This document shows, one piece after another, positions 18,051-26,383 of a stretch of DNA of 38,019 bases. Below the pieces are notes generated by a model. It saw only the letters and a list, made by a program, of their open reading frames with translations, was not told where the DNA came from and ran no database searches. Each line of letters starts with the position of its first letter. Position 1 is the first letter of the stretch. This stretch comes from CAZMYM01 sp964620325 (GTDB lineage: Bacteria; Bipolaricaulota; Bipolaricaulia; UBA7950; UBA9294), in assembly GCA_964620325.1 (NCBI GenBank), contig CAZUIM010000021.1, positions 1-38,019 on the forward strand, in the 5' to 3' direction. A program made the position numbers and the translations under genes.

Positions 18051-19424
18051 ATGGATCTGCGCGGACGGCTGTATTGCCTCTCAGCACTCGCCCTCGGAAG
18101 AAGCTGGCAAAGATGCTTGCGCGAGATCGAGGAGAGTCCCGCGGCGGAGATCGCGGGGCAATCGCTCGCTTCGCTGCTGTCGCACGCCGTCGCCAACGTC
18201 CCCTACTACCGCGACCTCGGAATTCCCGAGAACCGTCTCGCCGCGTTCCCCCTCCTCTCGCGAAGGACGCTCCGGACCCAGTTCGCGCGGCTGAAGAGCG
18301 ACGACATCGACTCGCGCAGATGGCGACGGACGTCGACCGGCGGCTCCACCGGGGAGCCGGTCTGGATCCTCCAGGATCAAGACTTCTTGGCGTGGGACTA
18401 CGCGACGGAGATGTACTGCACGAGAGCGTTCCGCGGAATGCCGTACCGCGAGTACCTCCGAAGCCGCCGCGTCGCGATCTGGCATCGCCGGCGGCTTTGT
18501 CCCAGCGCCAACTTCATGAAACGTCTCGGCGTCCGACTGATCGGCCAGGTGATCTACGTCGAGCCGTATCTCGTCTACTCCGAGGAGCGCCTGACCACGC
18601 AGCTCCGGCGGATCAACCGCCACCGCCCGGAGGTCATCCTCGCCTTCGCGGGAACCGCGTACCAGCTCGCCAGGCACGCGCGGCGCATGGGAATCGCCAT
18701 GCACCGTCCCCGCTTCGTCGTAACCTCGGTGGAGATGCTCTTCCCGCCGATGCGCGAGACCATTCAAGACGTGTTCGGATGCCCGGTGTACAACCAGTAC
18801 GGTGCCGCCGAGGTCGGAACGGTCGCGTCCGAATGTTCCCAGGGGTCCCTGCACCTCCTCTCGTTCGCCAACCACGTCGAGGTCCTCAATCCAGACGGAT
18901 CTCCAACGCCGCCCGGAGAGGTGGGCCGGATCGTCGTCACGCCGCTGCACAATCTCGCGATGCCGCTGATCCGGTACGACATCGGCGACGTCGCCCGTGT
19001 CTCGTCGCGTCCGTGCACCTGCGGAAGCCCACTTCCGACGCTCGGCGAGATCCAGGGCCGGATCGTGCATCAGTTCGTCCGCCCCGACGGACGCCTCGTC
19101 TTCGGAGGGAACTTCATCGCCATGTTCTACGAGCACGATTGGATCGCCGAGTTCTACATCCTCCAGGAGGACGTAGATCGCATCCGGATCATCTACACAA
19201 GAGCGCCGGGGCGCTCGATTCCGGAGGGGGCCACCGATCGCCTGACGCGCGTGGTCCGACGCATGATGGGCGACGGCTGCCACGTCGTCTGGGAAGAGGG
19301 CGGCCTGATCCCGAAATCCCCGTACGGAAGACATCTGCACGCGAGAAGCCTCGTTTGGGAGAAGCGAGTCGGCTCCGAACTCCCGGCCGACGATCGGGAC
19401 GACCCGATCGCCGATACACGCTGA
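18051..19424 (+). CDS. CapK/PaaK-like phenylacetate-CoA ligase family protein
   Basis: Adenylate-forming enzyme family member of 457 residues. The phosphate-binding loop STGGSTGEPVW is near residue 95, followed by the family stretches AYQLARHARRMG, VTSVEMLFPPMR, YNQYGAAEVGTVASEC (adenine-binding region) and PLIRYDIGDVA. The CTCGSPLPTLGEIQGR segment is typical of the CapK/PaaK branch. AAAGGAGGGAC sits immediately before the ATG. True PaaK activates phenylacetate to its CoA thioester; CapK-type relatives occur in capsule and natural-product loci with uncharacterised acids. No phenylacetate catabolism (paaABCDE) or capsule genes are here, so the substrate is open. Confidence 0.85.
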   Translation: MDLRGRLYCLSALALGRSWQRCLREIEESPAAEIAGQSLASLLSHAVANVPYYRDLGIPENRLAAFPLLSRRTLRTQFARLKSDDIDSRRWRRTSTGGSTGEPVWILQDQDFLAWDYATEMYCTRAFRGMPYREYLRSRRVAIWHRRRLCPSANFMKRLGVRLIGQVIYVEPYLVYSEERLTTQLRRINRHRPEVILAFAGTAYQLARHARRMGIAMHRPRFVVTSVEMLFPPMRETIQDVFGCPVYNQYGAAEVGTVASECSQGSLHLLSFANHVEVLNPDGSPTPPGEVGRIVVTPLHNLAMPLIRYDIGDVARVSSRPCTCGSPLPTLGEIQGRIVHQFVRPDGRLVFGGNFIAMFYEHDWIAEFYILQEDVDRIRIIYTRAPGRSIPEGATDRLTRVVRRMMGDGCHVVWEEGGLIPKSPYGRHLHARSLVWEKRVGSELPADDRDDPIADTR

Positions 19425-19603
19425 CGGCGAGTTCTCCCGGGCCGCCGTGTCGGTTCGAGACGGATCGACCGTATCTCCTGTCCCCTGTTCGTCGGCCGCG
19501 CGCACGTCGCCGAGATCCACGCCGATGCGGGACGCCGACCGCTCCTCACACGCGACCGCGACCCACGTCTCGGACAGGGTCTTACGTCACGGACCGCCGG
19601 ATC

Positions 19604-22591
19604 CTACCGCTGCACGAAGACGATGCCCTTCCCGGTGAACGTGTTCGTCCCGTCCGTAGCCATGATCACGTAGATGTAGCCGCCGTTCGCCAGCGCCGCA
19701 CCGTTCATGTCCGTTCCATCCCAGACAATCCCGCTCACGTTCGCCAGCTCTTCGGCCCACGCGATCTTCCCGGCCAGGTTGTACACCGTAACCGACATCA
19801 CACTCGCGATGCCCGAGCCCTTGTACGTGAACTCCGTCTCCCCCTCGAACGGATTCGGGGAGGCGATGAAGCCCGTAACGTCAAGCTCGCTCGCGATGAT
19901 CGTGATCGTGTCGGAACTCGTGTCCGTCGGGTCGGTCGGATCCGTGTACGTCGCCGTGATCTCGTCTCCCACGACCAGGTCGAGGTCGAGGCCTTCGGTC
20001 ATGTAGACGTCGGGTTCACCTTCGACGGCCATCAAGTCGAAGGCTTTGCCTTCGACCGTAAGCGCTCCCTCGAGGAGCGCGGCGGCGTGCGACGGATCGA
20101 CGATCTTCACGTACACCAGGTCGGCGTCGGTGTAGTTCGACACCTCGACACCGGCACTGTCGACAAACGTCGTCGTCGACGCCTGCGTCGGAGGCGTTCC
20201 GCCACCGCCGATCCCGACCTTGATCGAGATCCACGCCGAGTCACTGTGGTTCGACGGATCCTGATAGACGGCGATGATCGTGTCGCCCGGCAAGACGCCG
20301 AGTGTCGGCTCGCACGGGTCTGGATCGGTCAGGTCGACGCACGTGGTACTGACGAAGCGTCCGCTGTTCGGCGCGGTCTCGATGAGATCGACCGGAATCC
20401 AGCGACCGCTTCTCGGGTTCAGAACATAGATCTTCGCGAGTCCCGGATAGCCGATGTCTTCATCGTCTATGGGATCCGTGCCCCACGTGAGCGGCGAATT
20501 GTTCAGCACGTTGGTGTCTCCGAGCAGCGCGTTGAACGGATGGAGTACGTCGCGCACGTAGGCGCATCCAAATTCGTTGGCGGTCACCGGCCCAATCGGC
20601 CAGTTCTGCCCTCCGTCCCAAAACGCGTCAATCCGCTCACGGCGCGCGGCATCTTGGTCCTGATCCGGATCCACGATTTCGATGAAGACACAGTCTGAGC
20701 TTCCATACGATAAGACGCGATTCCCTACTCGATCGAGGAAGCACATGTTCACGTGATCTCCGTCGAAGACCTGTGTATCAGCGACCTTGATCACGTCGAA
20801 CGAGACGGAGTTGGCGTCCAGCACGCTCTCAATTGCAGGAGGAAAGCCGTCCAGCTCGGCATCGCCGAGCCCTTCCAGGCCTTCCGGCCCGGGATCGTAG
20901 ATCATGGCATTGTAGCGAACGGCGATGGTGTCCTCATTGAACGCCTCCAGCCGCCAGTTGTCAAGCTGGAGTTGATACCCGCCGAAGGCATCGGTCGCCC
21001 CGAGCAGCCACTGATCGCCGAGTCCGGTCGAGTTCCACACCGCGCGGAGCTCGATCTCCGCACCGGCCGTGAAGACGCCGCTGTGATCCGAGGTTTCGTC
21101 GAGCGGGAGCACCTCCAGATCGTCTTGGTCGTGCACATTGAACAGGGTCACTGCCACGCGATCGGGACGGCAGGCTGATCGGTCGGCCGATGGGGCCGTC
21201 ACCTCGACAGCGACGCGGTCGCGGCCGAGCCAGTAGCGTGAGGGAGTGGCCCCGCTCGAATCGACGAATCGCACCGAGCCGCCCGGCGCCTCCTCGATGC
21301 GGGCGGTGGCGATGGAGAAGTCGTCGAAGTCATTCGGATCGAGGTAGTAGGCAACGAGCGTGTCGCCGACCCGCAGATCGTCGAATCCGAGGTCGATGAG
21401 GAGATCGCTGAGGTCGAGCTCGAAGATGCCGGAGTCCGGCGCGGTCTCGGCAGCGTAGAAGACGACGCGGCAGAAGCCGCCAGGGTCAGTCGTCCGAAAG
21501 GAAACCGGCTCGCCATCATCCTCAGTTGGATACTCGACGTAGTAGGCGCCCGGGATCCTGCGTTGCGAGTTGGCCGGGTAGTCGAGGTCGAACGGATGGC
21601 TGTAGATCGTCCACCACTCGAACGGCAATATGAGTGGATCTCCGGTGGCGGGGTCGACGCCTCCCGATTGCCGCAGCATCCAGAAATCCGAGATGCCGTC
21701 CCACGATCCGGGATTCACGAGGATGAAGACCGGAACGTACTCCGTGATGCAGCTGTCCAGATTCTCGTCAGGATCCACGACCGTCACCGTCGCGGCGGAG
21801 CGGGCATCCCTGTAAATCGGTCGGTCCCAGAAGAGCGTGCTCGTCGCGTCCTCTATCTTCAGAAGCGCGAGCGCGACATCGGACGGATCGTCGGGATCCA
21901 CGTAAAGCCCGACGAGCGTATCCTGGTTCTCGAACCGCCCGGGGAACATCCACTCATCGTCAGTCTCCCAAACCCACCCGAAGAGAAGGGGAAGCCGGAA
22001 TCCGCCGACGACACCGAACAGACCGTAGTAGGACCATGTTCCGAACCAGAACTCGTCGGGCAGGTCCTCGGTATCAGAGATGAATCTTGACCAGGTTCCG
22101 TCATCGACGTGGAACTGGAGCTGAGGTTCCGTCGCATCGAAGCTGGCACGGGATCCGATGTGGAACGAACGGTGACTGACGAAGATCCCCGTGTCCTTGC
22201 CGGTCTCTTCTAGATAGTCGTAGGCAAGCGAGCCGGGAGTTCCCGGGCTGTGTCCGAGGTAGGGTCTGTACGTCGGATCCGCGAAAAAGTAGTCCCCTGC
22301 ATCGTGACCGTCTTCAGCGAAACTGGCCCAGACGAGCATCGCGCCCGTCTTGGGGTCGACCAGGGTCACGTTGGTCCAGATCTTGTCGCGCACATCGCAG
22401 TCGATGTTCTCGTCCTTGTCGACGACAACGATCCAGACCGAGTCGCCTTCCCCGACTCGCGTCACGCGGTTCTGCCCGTTCTTGTCCGACGAGAAGTACA
22501 ACTCGGCCGTCGTCGCCGCCACCGCCGTGCTGAAGATGAACAACAACGCCAACAACAGGCCGACCCGAGACGCTGCGCATCGATGATGCAT
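19604..22591 (-). CDS. Large secreted surface protein with repeated beta domains and FlgD-like C-terminus
   Basis: Exported protein of 995 residues with a signal peptide (about 1-25, ending STAVAA). At least four related beta-sandwich units share two recognisable elements. The first is an ETGxDTGxF-type strand near residues 130, 383, 498 and 736. The second is a GDTxxAxYxDPxDxxD-type strand near 223, 410, 769 and 875. DPDEN-type acidic turns introduce several units and may bind calcium. ETG-TG-F repeats of this sort are known from large surface-layer-like proteins. The last 90 residues (from SPNPFEGETEF; VTVYNLAGKIAWAEEL; WDGTDMNGAALANGGYIYVI) form a FlgD-type Ig or sorting-tag-like domain. 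The ATG at 22591 has GGAGG upstream; the exact function is unknown. Confidence 0.85.
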   Translation of the reverse strand: MHHRCAASRVGLLLALLFIFSTAVAATTAELYFSSDKNGQNRVTRVGEGDSVWIVVVDKDENIDCDVRDKIWTNVTLVDPKTGAMLVWASFAEDGHDAGDYFFADPTYRPYLGHSPGTPGSLAYDYLEETGKDTGIFVSHRSFHIGSRASFDATEPQLQFHVDDGTWSRFISDTEDLPDEFWFGTWSYYGLFGVVGGFRLPLLFGWVWETDDEWMFPGRFENQDTLVGLYVDPDDPSDVALALLKIEDATSTLFWDRPIYRDARSAATVTVVDPDENLDSCITEYVPVFILVNPGSWDGISDFWMLRQSGGVDPATGDPLILPFEWWTIYSHPFDLDYPANSQRRIPGAYYVEYPTEDDGEPVSFRTTDPGGFCRVVFYAAETAPDSGIFELDLSDLLIDLGFDDLRVGDTLVAYYLDPNDFDDFSIATARIEEAPGGSVRFVDSSGATPSRYWLGRDRVAVEVTAPSADRSACRPDRVAVTLFNVHDQDDLEVLPLDETSDHSGVFTAGAEIELRAVWNSTGLGDQWLLGATDAFGGYQLQLDNWRLEAFNEDTIAVRYNAMIYDPGPEGLEGLGDAELDGFPPAIESVLDANSVSFDVIKVADTQVFDGDHVNMCFLDRVGNRVLSYGSSDCVFIEIVDPDQDQDAARRERIDAFWDGGQNWPIGPVTANEFGCAYVRDVLHPFNALLGDTNVLNNSPLTWGTDPIDDEDIGYPGLAKIYVLNPRSGRWIPVDLIETAPNSGRFVSTTCVDLTDPDPCEPTLGVLPGDTIIAVYQDPSNHSDSAWISIKVGIGGGGTPPTQASTTTFVDSAGVEVSNYTDADLVYVKIVDPSHAAALLEGALTVEGKAFDLMAVEGEPDVYMTEGLDLDLVVGDEITATYTDPTDPTDTSSDTITIIASELDVTGFIASPNPFEGETEFTYKGSGIASVMSVTVYNLAGKIAWAEELANVSGIVWDGTDMNGAALANGGYIYVIMATDGTNTFTGKGIVFVQR

Positions 22592-22897
22592 ATCACCCTC
22601 CGGAGCCGTGATCTGTCGCCGTTTCGTTTCAGAGGATAAGGACCCAGGCTCTCCGCGCAAACCGGCCGGTGCGAGGGGTCGCCCCCCGATCGAGATCCTC
22701 CGACCCGCACGAACGAAGGCCCCATCGCACGAGCCTGGTTATTCGACATTCGTCTGCTCGACCTGTCGGTCATCCGCTCCGGAATTCGGGCGTGCTTCCG
22801 CGTGAGGCACGTCGATTGACTAGTCAAGTAATTAGTTGTATAGTGTCGTCGGTGATAGCCCATCGCTCGTCCAAAGCGCGACCCCAGAAACCCGCTG
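22592..22897. other. Intergenic region between divergent surface-protein and RHH genes
   Basis: About 300 bp. It holds the RHH promoter and palindrome at 22816-22844 within a short AT-rich island; no convincing minus-strand promoter for the surface protein was found, and no gene. Confidence 0.5.
22816..22844 (+). promoter_or_regulatory. Promoter with palindromic operator for the RHH gene
   Basis: TTGACT (22816-22821) and TATAGT (22839-22844) are 17 bp apart, a near-consensus sigma-70 promoter. The -35 is the left half of a perfect 12-bp palindrome, TTGACTAGTCAA (22816-22827); a second small palindrome, TAATTA, is at 22829-22834. The start would be near 22851, about 50 nt before the ATG. A regulator bound to the palindrome would block the -35, suggesting autoregulation by the adjacent RHH protein. 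Confidence 0.7.
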
Positions 22898-22900
22898 GTG

Positions 22901-23035
22901 ATGAAGAACTTCATGGCGCCCGCCAAGTTGCTGGCGCGACTGCAGGAGTTGTCAGAGAAACAGGGAGTCTCCGAGTCCGAGATCATCCGCTCGGCCGTGG
23001 AGCAGTACGTGACGGATGCTTTGAAGCGTGCCTGA
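22901..23035 (+). CDS. Ribbon-helix-helix (CopG-like) mini-regulator
   Basis: A 44-residue protein starting MKNFMAPAKLLARLQ and continuing ELSEKQGVSESEIIRSAVEQYV. The LxxLxxLSxxxGxSxSExIRxAVxxY pattern matches the two helices of ribbon-helix-helix DNA-binding proteins, which dimerise and insert a beta-ribbon into DNA; the N-terminal strand here is short. A GTG lies one codon upstream, and an in-frame TAG at 22856 limits further extension. The ribosome site is weak. The strong promoter with palindrome upstream and the radical SAM gene 79 bp downstream suggest an autoregulated pair. No toxin gene accompanies it, so an antitoxin role is not supported. Confidence 0.75.
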   Translation: MKNFMAPAKLLARLQELSEKQGVSESEIIRSAVEQYVTDALKRA

Positions 23036-23114
23036 CTCTCCATCGCGGCACGAAGACACACCGCGCGGGGGTCGCTGTCAGAAATAGAGAACGCCACCGC
23101 CAGAGGTGCATGCA

Positions 23115-24599
23115 ATGAACGCTCTTCTGATTTACCCGGAAGTACCGCCAACCTTCTGGAGCTTCAAGCGCGCGCTTGGGTTCGTCGGACGGAAGGCGGC
23201 TTCTCCGCCCCTCGGCCTGCTCACGGTCGCTGCGATGTTGCCGTCCGAATGGTCGCTGAAGCTCGTCGATGCCACGGTTCGCGAAGTGACAGACAAGCAC
23301 CTTGCGTGGGCGGACTACGCGTTCATCAGCGGGATGATCGTCCAGCGAGAGTCGGCACGCGAGATCATCGGCCGATGCAAGGCCGCGGGACTCACCATCG
23401 TCGCAGGCGGCCCGCTCTTCACGGGCGAGCACGAGGACTTCGAAGGCATCGTCGATCACTTCGTACTGAACGAAGCCGAGATCACTCTGCCGCAGTTCCT
23501 GGAAGATCTGAAGGAAGGCCGAGCCAAGAGGCTGTACACGTCAGATGGATTCGCAGACATCCAGAAAAGCCCCGTGCCTCGGTGGGATCTGGCGGAATTT
23601 GAGCGGTACGCATCGATGAGTGTCCAGTACTCACGCGGATGCCCCTACGACTGCGAGTTCTGCAACGTGACGACCCTGTTCGGGCATCGATGGCGAACGA
23701 AGACGACGGAACAGGTGATTGCGGAACTGGACGGACTGTACGCCGCCGGCTGGCGAAGAGGCGTCTTCTTCGTGGACGACAATCTGATCGGGAATCGAAA
23801 CGCCCTCAGAGAGGACCTGCTCCCCGCGCTGATCGCGTGGCAAAGAGGAAAGAACATCCCGCTTCAGACGCAGCTGTCGATCGATCTCGCCGACGACGAA
23901 TCCCTGACAGAGATGATGGTCGATGCGGGGTTCCGGACGGTCTTCATTGGGATCGAAACGCCCGACGAGGAGAGTCTGACGGAGTGCAACAAGCGCCAGA
24001 ACAAAGGACGGGACTTGGTCGAGGATGTCAAGCGGCTGCAGCGTGCTGGCCTCGAGGTTCAGGGCGGCTTCATTGTCGGCTTCGATCACGATGCGCCGTC
24101 CATCTTCCGCCGACAGATCGAGTTCATCCAGAAGAGCGGGATTGTGACGGCCATGGTAGGTCTCCTCCAGGCTCCGCCGGGCACGAGGCTCAGCGAACGA
24201 CTCAGAAGAGATGGTCGGCTGCACGATCAGAGCTCGGGAGACAACGTCGATGGCTCGACCAACATCGTGCCTATCATGGATCTCCAAGCGCTGCGAGAAG
24301 GCTACCAGAGAATCCTCCAGACCATCTACTCTCCGAAGCACTATTACAAGCGCGTGCGGACGTTCCTGCGAGAGTACAGAGCGCCCCGTGTGGACGCATC
24401 GTTGAGTCCGCGTCAGATCCTCGCATTCTTCCGCTCCGTCTTTCGGCTCGGCATCGTCGGTCGGGAGCGCCTTCAGTACTGGGAGCTGTTGGCCTGGACC
24501 GTGTTCCGCCGACCGAAGAGATTCCCGATGGCAGTCACATTAGCGATCTATGGGTACCACTTCCGCAGAACCTGCGAGCGGCACGTCACACTGCATTAG
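23115..24599 (+). CDS. B12-binding-domain radical SAM protein
   Basis: Protein of 494 residues. An N-terminal Rossmann-like cobalamin-binding-type domain (MNALLIYPEVPPTFWSF; PPLGLLTVAAMLP; ADYAFISGMIVQR; GGPLFTGE) precedes a radical SAM barrel with the iron-sulfur motif CPYDCEFC (Cys176, 180, 183). The cobalamin domain lacks an obvious DxHxxG, so base-off binding is uncertain. A roughly 150-residue C-terminal extension (SPKHYYKRVRTFLREY onward) resembles the DUF4070 type. Such proteins catalyse methylations, ring closures or other radical steps on unknown substrates. The ATG at 23115 has AGAGG eight bases upstream; a GTG three codons earlier is possible. Confidence 0.88.
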   Translation: MNALLIYPEVPPTFWSFKRALGFVGRKAASPPLGLLTVAAMLPSEWSLKLVDATVREVTDKHLAWADYAFISGMIVQRESAREIIGRCKAAGLTIVAGGPLFTGEHEDFEGIVDHFVLNEAEITLPQFLEDLKEGRAKRLYTSDGFADIQKSPVPRWDLAEFERYASMSVQYSRGCPYDCEFCNVTTLFGHRWRTKTTEQVIAELDGLYAAGWRRGVFFVDDNLIGNRNALREDLLPALIAWQRGKNIPLQTQLSIDLADDESLTEMMVDAGFRTVFIGIETPDEESLTECNKRQNKGRDLVEDVKRLQRAGLEVQGGFIVGFDHDAPSIFRRQIEFIQKSGIVTAMVGLLQAPPGTRLSERLRRDGRLHDQSSGDNVDGSTNIVPIMDLQALREGYQRILQTIYSPKHYYKRVRTFLREYRAPRVDASLSPRQILAFFRSVFRLGIVGRERLQYWELLAWTVFRRPKRFPMAVTLAIYGYHFRRTCERHVTLH

Positions 24600-24951
24600 T
24601 GCTCTCGGTATCCACAGGCGTGGTAGACGATGGGGTGGGCACTGCCCCAGCGCTTGCGGGCAGCCCGGATCCGAGGGCCAGCGGGGCTCGTTGAGTCCCC
24701 GTCGGCGGTCGGCTCGACACCCCGGTTGCAGGATCGGCTCCTGCCATCGCGGCACGTGCAGTTGATGGGGGCCGTCCCATCCGCCGGTGACGATCTCGAG
24801 GAGCGGCCCGCATCGAGCGAATGCAGCAGCACGAATTCGAAGGATCCCGTGGTTCACGGGCGGGAGTTCCGGCGCCGGTTGATGGCGCAGTTCAGCACGA
24901 AGGGGTTTTTCGACATCGAGGAGCCCCCAACGTATCGGAGGAGGATCCATC
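24600..24951. other. Structured leader or intergenic region before the cold-shock gene
   Basis: 352 bp without a supportable gene. It contains a perfect hairpin CCCGTG-gtt-CACGGG (24846-24860), a 10-bp palindrome CCGGCGCCGG (24869-24878), and GGGG (24903-24906) that could pair with the CCCC run near 24924. Together these could form a structured 5' leader for the downstream gene. No clear promoter was found. Confidence 0.4.
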
Positions 24952-25467
24952 ATGGCAGAGCGCGAAACTGGGAAAGTCAAGTGGTTCAACGACGCCAAAG
25001 GGTACGGCTTCATCGAGCGACCTGGAGGCGGAGACGTGTTCGTCCACTTCAGTTCTGTTCGTGGGACAGGCTTCAAGAAGCTGACCGAGGGACAGAGGGT
25101 GGACTACGTCGTCACGCAGGGTGAGAAGGGGCCTCAGGCGCTGGACGTCGGAGCCGCCGCGGATGAGATTCTCCACCGCGTTCAGGCGATTGAGGCGAGT
25201 GTCGCGACCGCAGTCGCCGACGTCCCCGTCGCGACGCTTGAGATCGACGCGGAGGAACCGACCGCTGAGGAGATCGAGTCCCCGGTCGATGCCTCTGATC
25301 CGGAGAAGGAAGAAGCGAGCTCTGAGGCGGCCGAGACCCTTGCGGACTCTGGGACCGATGCGGAGGAGGAACTGAGCCCCGATGTGGCCGAGACCGAGGA
25401 AGAACGCCCCGTCGTGGCCGAGCCTCCGACGATCTCCGAGGCCGAGGAGGCTGAACCCGTCTTCTAG
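24952..25467 (+). CDS. Cold-shock domain protein with long acidic tail
   Basis: 171 residues. Residues 4-68 form a cold-shock domain: GKVKWFNDAKGYGFIERP contains RNP1 (KGYGFI) and VFVHFSSV contains RNP2, the aromatic face that binds single-stranded RNA or DNA. Bacterial CspA proteins are only about 70 residues; here about 100 more residues follow, rich in Glu, Asp, Ala and Pro (for example TAEEIESPVDASDPEKEE) and probably disordered. An acidic tail could compete for the nucleic-acid site or bind partners; that is inference. AGGAGG lies upstream of the ATG. It probably acts as an RNA chaperone. Confidence 0.9.
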   Translation: MAERETGKVKWFNDAKGYGFIERPGGGDVFVHFSSVRGTGFKKLTEGQRVDYVVTQGEKGPQALDVGAAADEILHRVQAIEASVATAVADVPVATLEIDAEEPTAEEIESPVDASDPEKEEASSEAAETLADSGTDAEEELSPDVAETEEERPVVAEPPTISEAEEAEPVF

Positions 25468-25777
25468 ACAGAGGATGGAGACTTGGACAGGAGGACGACT
25501 GCGGCGAACCCGGCCGGGGCACGGTCGCACCACTCCTTTCGTGGCAGCAACAACCCGGGGTGGCCGAGGGCATCCGCCGGCTGAGGCCGGGATGACCTCG
25601 GCCGGCTCGGAGGAAGCGCGACAAAAGGGAACCGTCCGGCTGTCCCGCTGGCGAACCTCCGCCGCGCCTATGCTCCCTGGGCAGGATCTCAGGGAACCGA
25701 GCCGCTCCGAGGGGAAGGGCGAGGACGAGCTGCGATCAGAACGGCGACCCCTGCAACAACGATGCGAGAGGAACGGG
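25468..25777. other. Intergenic region with a strong hairpin
   Basis: 310 bp with no supportable gene. It contains an 11-bp inverted repeat (see 25576-25606). The region has an open frame, but its Arg/Pro/Gly-rich translation looks like GC-rich noise. Confidence 0.4.
25576..25606 (+). terminator. GC-rich hairpin, possible terminator or processing element
   Basis: GCCGGCTGAGG (25576-25586) can pair with CCTCGGCCGGC (25596-25606) over 11 bp, counting one G-U wobble, with a 9-nt loop. It lies about 110 bp after the cold-shock gene. There is no U-tract after it, so it is not a classical intrinsic terminator. Confidence 0.35.
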
Positions 25778-26029
25778 ATGACCAACATCGAGACCCAATC
25801 GCGACTCGCCGGACACACCATCATTGAGAAGGCGGTCCGTTTTTTCGGGCCGGAAGGCCTCGAACTGGACATCACGGATCGATCCGAACGCCACGCACGA
25901 TTCCGAGGAGCCGCGAGCTTTGTACGGATCGTCTTGGAGTCTCATGGCAGGAGGAAACGAACAGAGGTGAGTGCCACCTTCGGTTGGGAGTACGAGGCAG
26001 AGATCAAGGAGTTCATCGGCAGTCTGTAG
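25778..26029 (+). CDS. Small conserved-looking hypothetical protein
   Basis: 83 residues beginning MTNIETQSRLAGHTIIEKAV and continuing RFFGPEGLELDITDRS. The pattern resembles small uncharacterised proteins of a type I recall from other bacteria: HTIIEKAVxFFGPxGL, then FxGAxSFVxIVL, then TEVxxxxxxWEYEAEIKEFI. I cannot name a family. A mix of predicted strands and helices with no membrane segment suggests a small cytosolic protein. GAGAGG lies 7-12 bases before the ATG. It could be co-transcribed with the cold-shock gene upstream, though the 310-bp gap makes this uncertain. Confidence 0.65.
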   Translation: MTNIETQSRLAGHTIIEKAVRFFGPEGLELDITDRSERHARFRGAASFVRIVLESHGRRKRTEVSATFGWEYEAEIKEFIGSL

Positions 26030-26047
26030 CTCGTCTCAGACTCACGG

Positions 26048-26290
26048 GTGAAGCCCCGGGAGGGACCCTCACCCAAGAAGCGCGATCATCTCAAGAAGCA
26101 ACGCACACGACCGGAAACCTTCAAGACAGTCACCGCGCGATTCGCACCCGCACCGATCGTCCCGGACGCGTTGCCGTTCTGGGCGAAAGCAGTCGATCGA
26201 TTCCGCAGTGAGCGAATCGCTTCCTCGATCGGTGGTACAACACGCGACATTGACACTGCCCGGCTCGCCGCCGAGCACGGAGACGCCTGA
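26048..26290 (+). CDS. Possible small basic hypothetical protein
   Basis: 80 codons from a GTG, starting MKPREGPSPKKRDHLKKQ, with a basic N-terminal third and a more ordinary C-terminus (FWAKAVDRFRSERIASS). It follows the preceding small gene by 18 bp. There is no clear ribosome site or recognisable family, and codon use is only moderately like the neighbours. Real or spurious is roughly even. Confidence 0.3.
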   Translation: MKPREGPSPKKRDHLKKQRTRPETFKTVTARFAPAPIVPDALPFWAKAVDRFRSERIASSIGGTTRDIDTARLAAEHGDA

Positions 26291-26383
26291 GTGCTCCCGC
26301 ATGCAGGCGTTCTACGCGCTGCCACAATGTACATCGGGTGCCCCTCGAATCCGACGCACCCCGGTCGCGCCGATCACCGCGAG

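Noticed and set aside
18074..20698. 874-residue plus-strand frame across the CapK-like gene and into the surface protein
   Set aside because: Arg/Pro-rich and spans two real genes on opposite strands; a GC-rich artefact.
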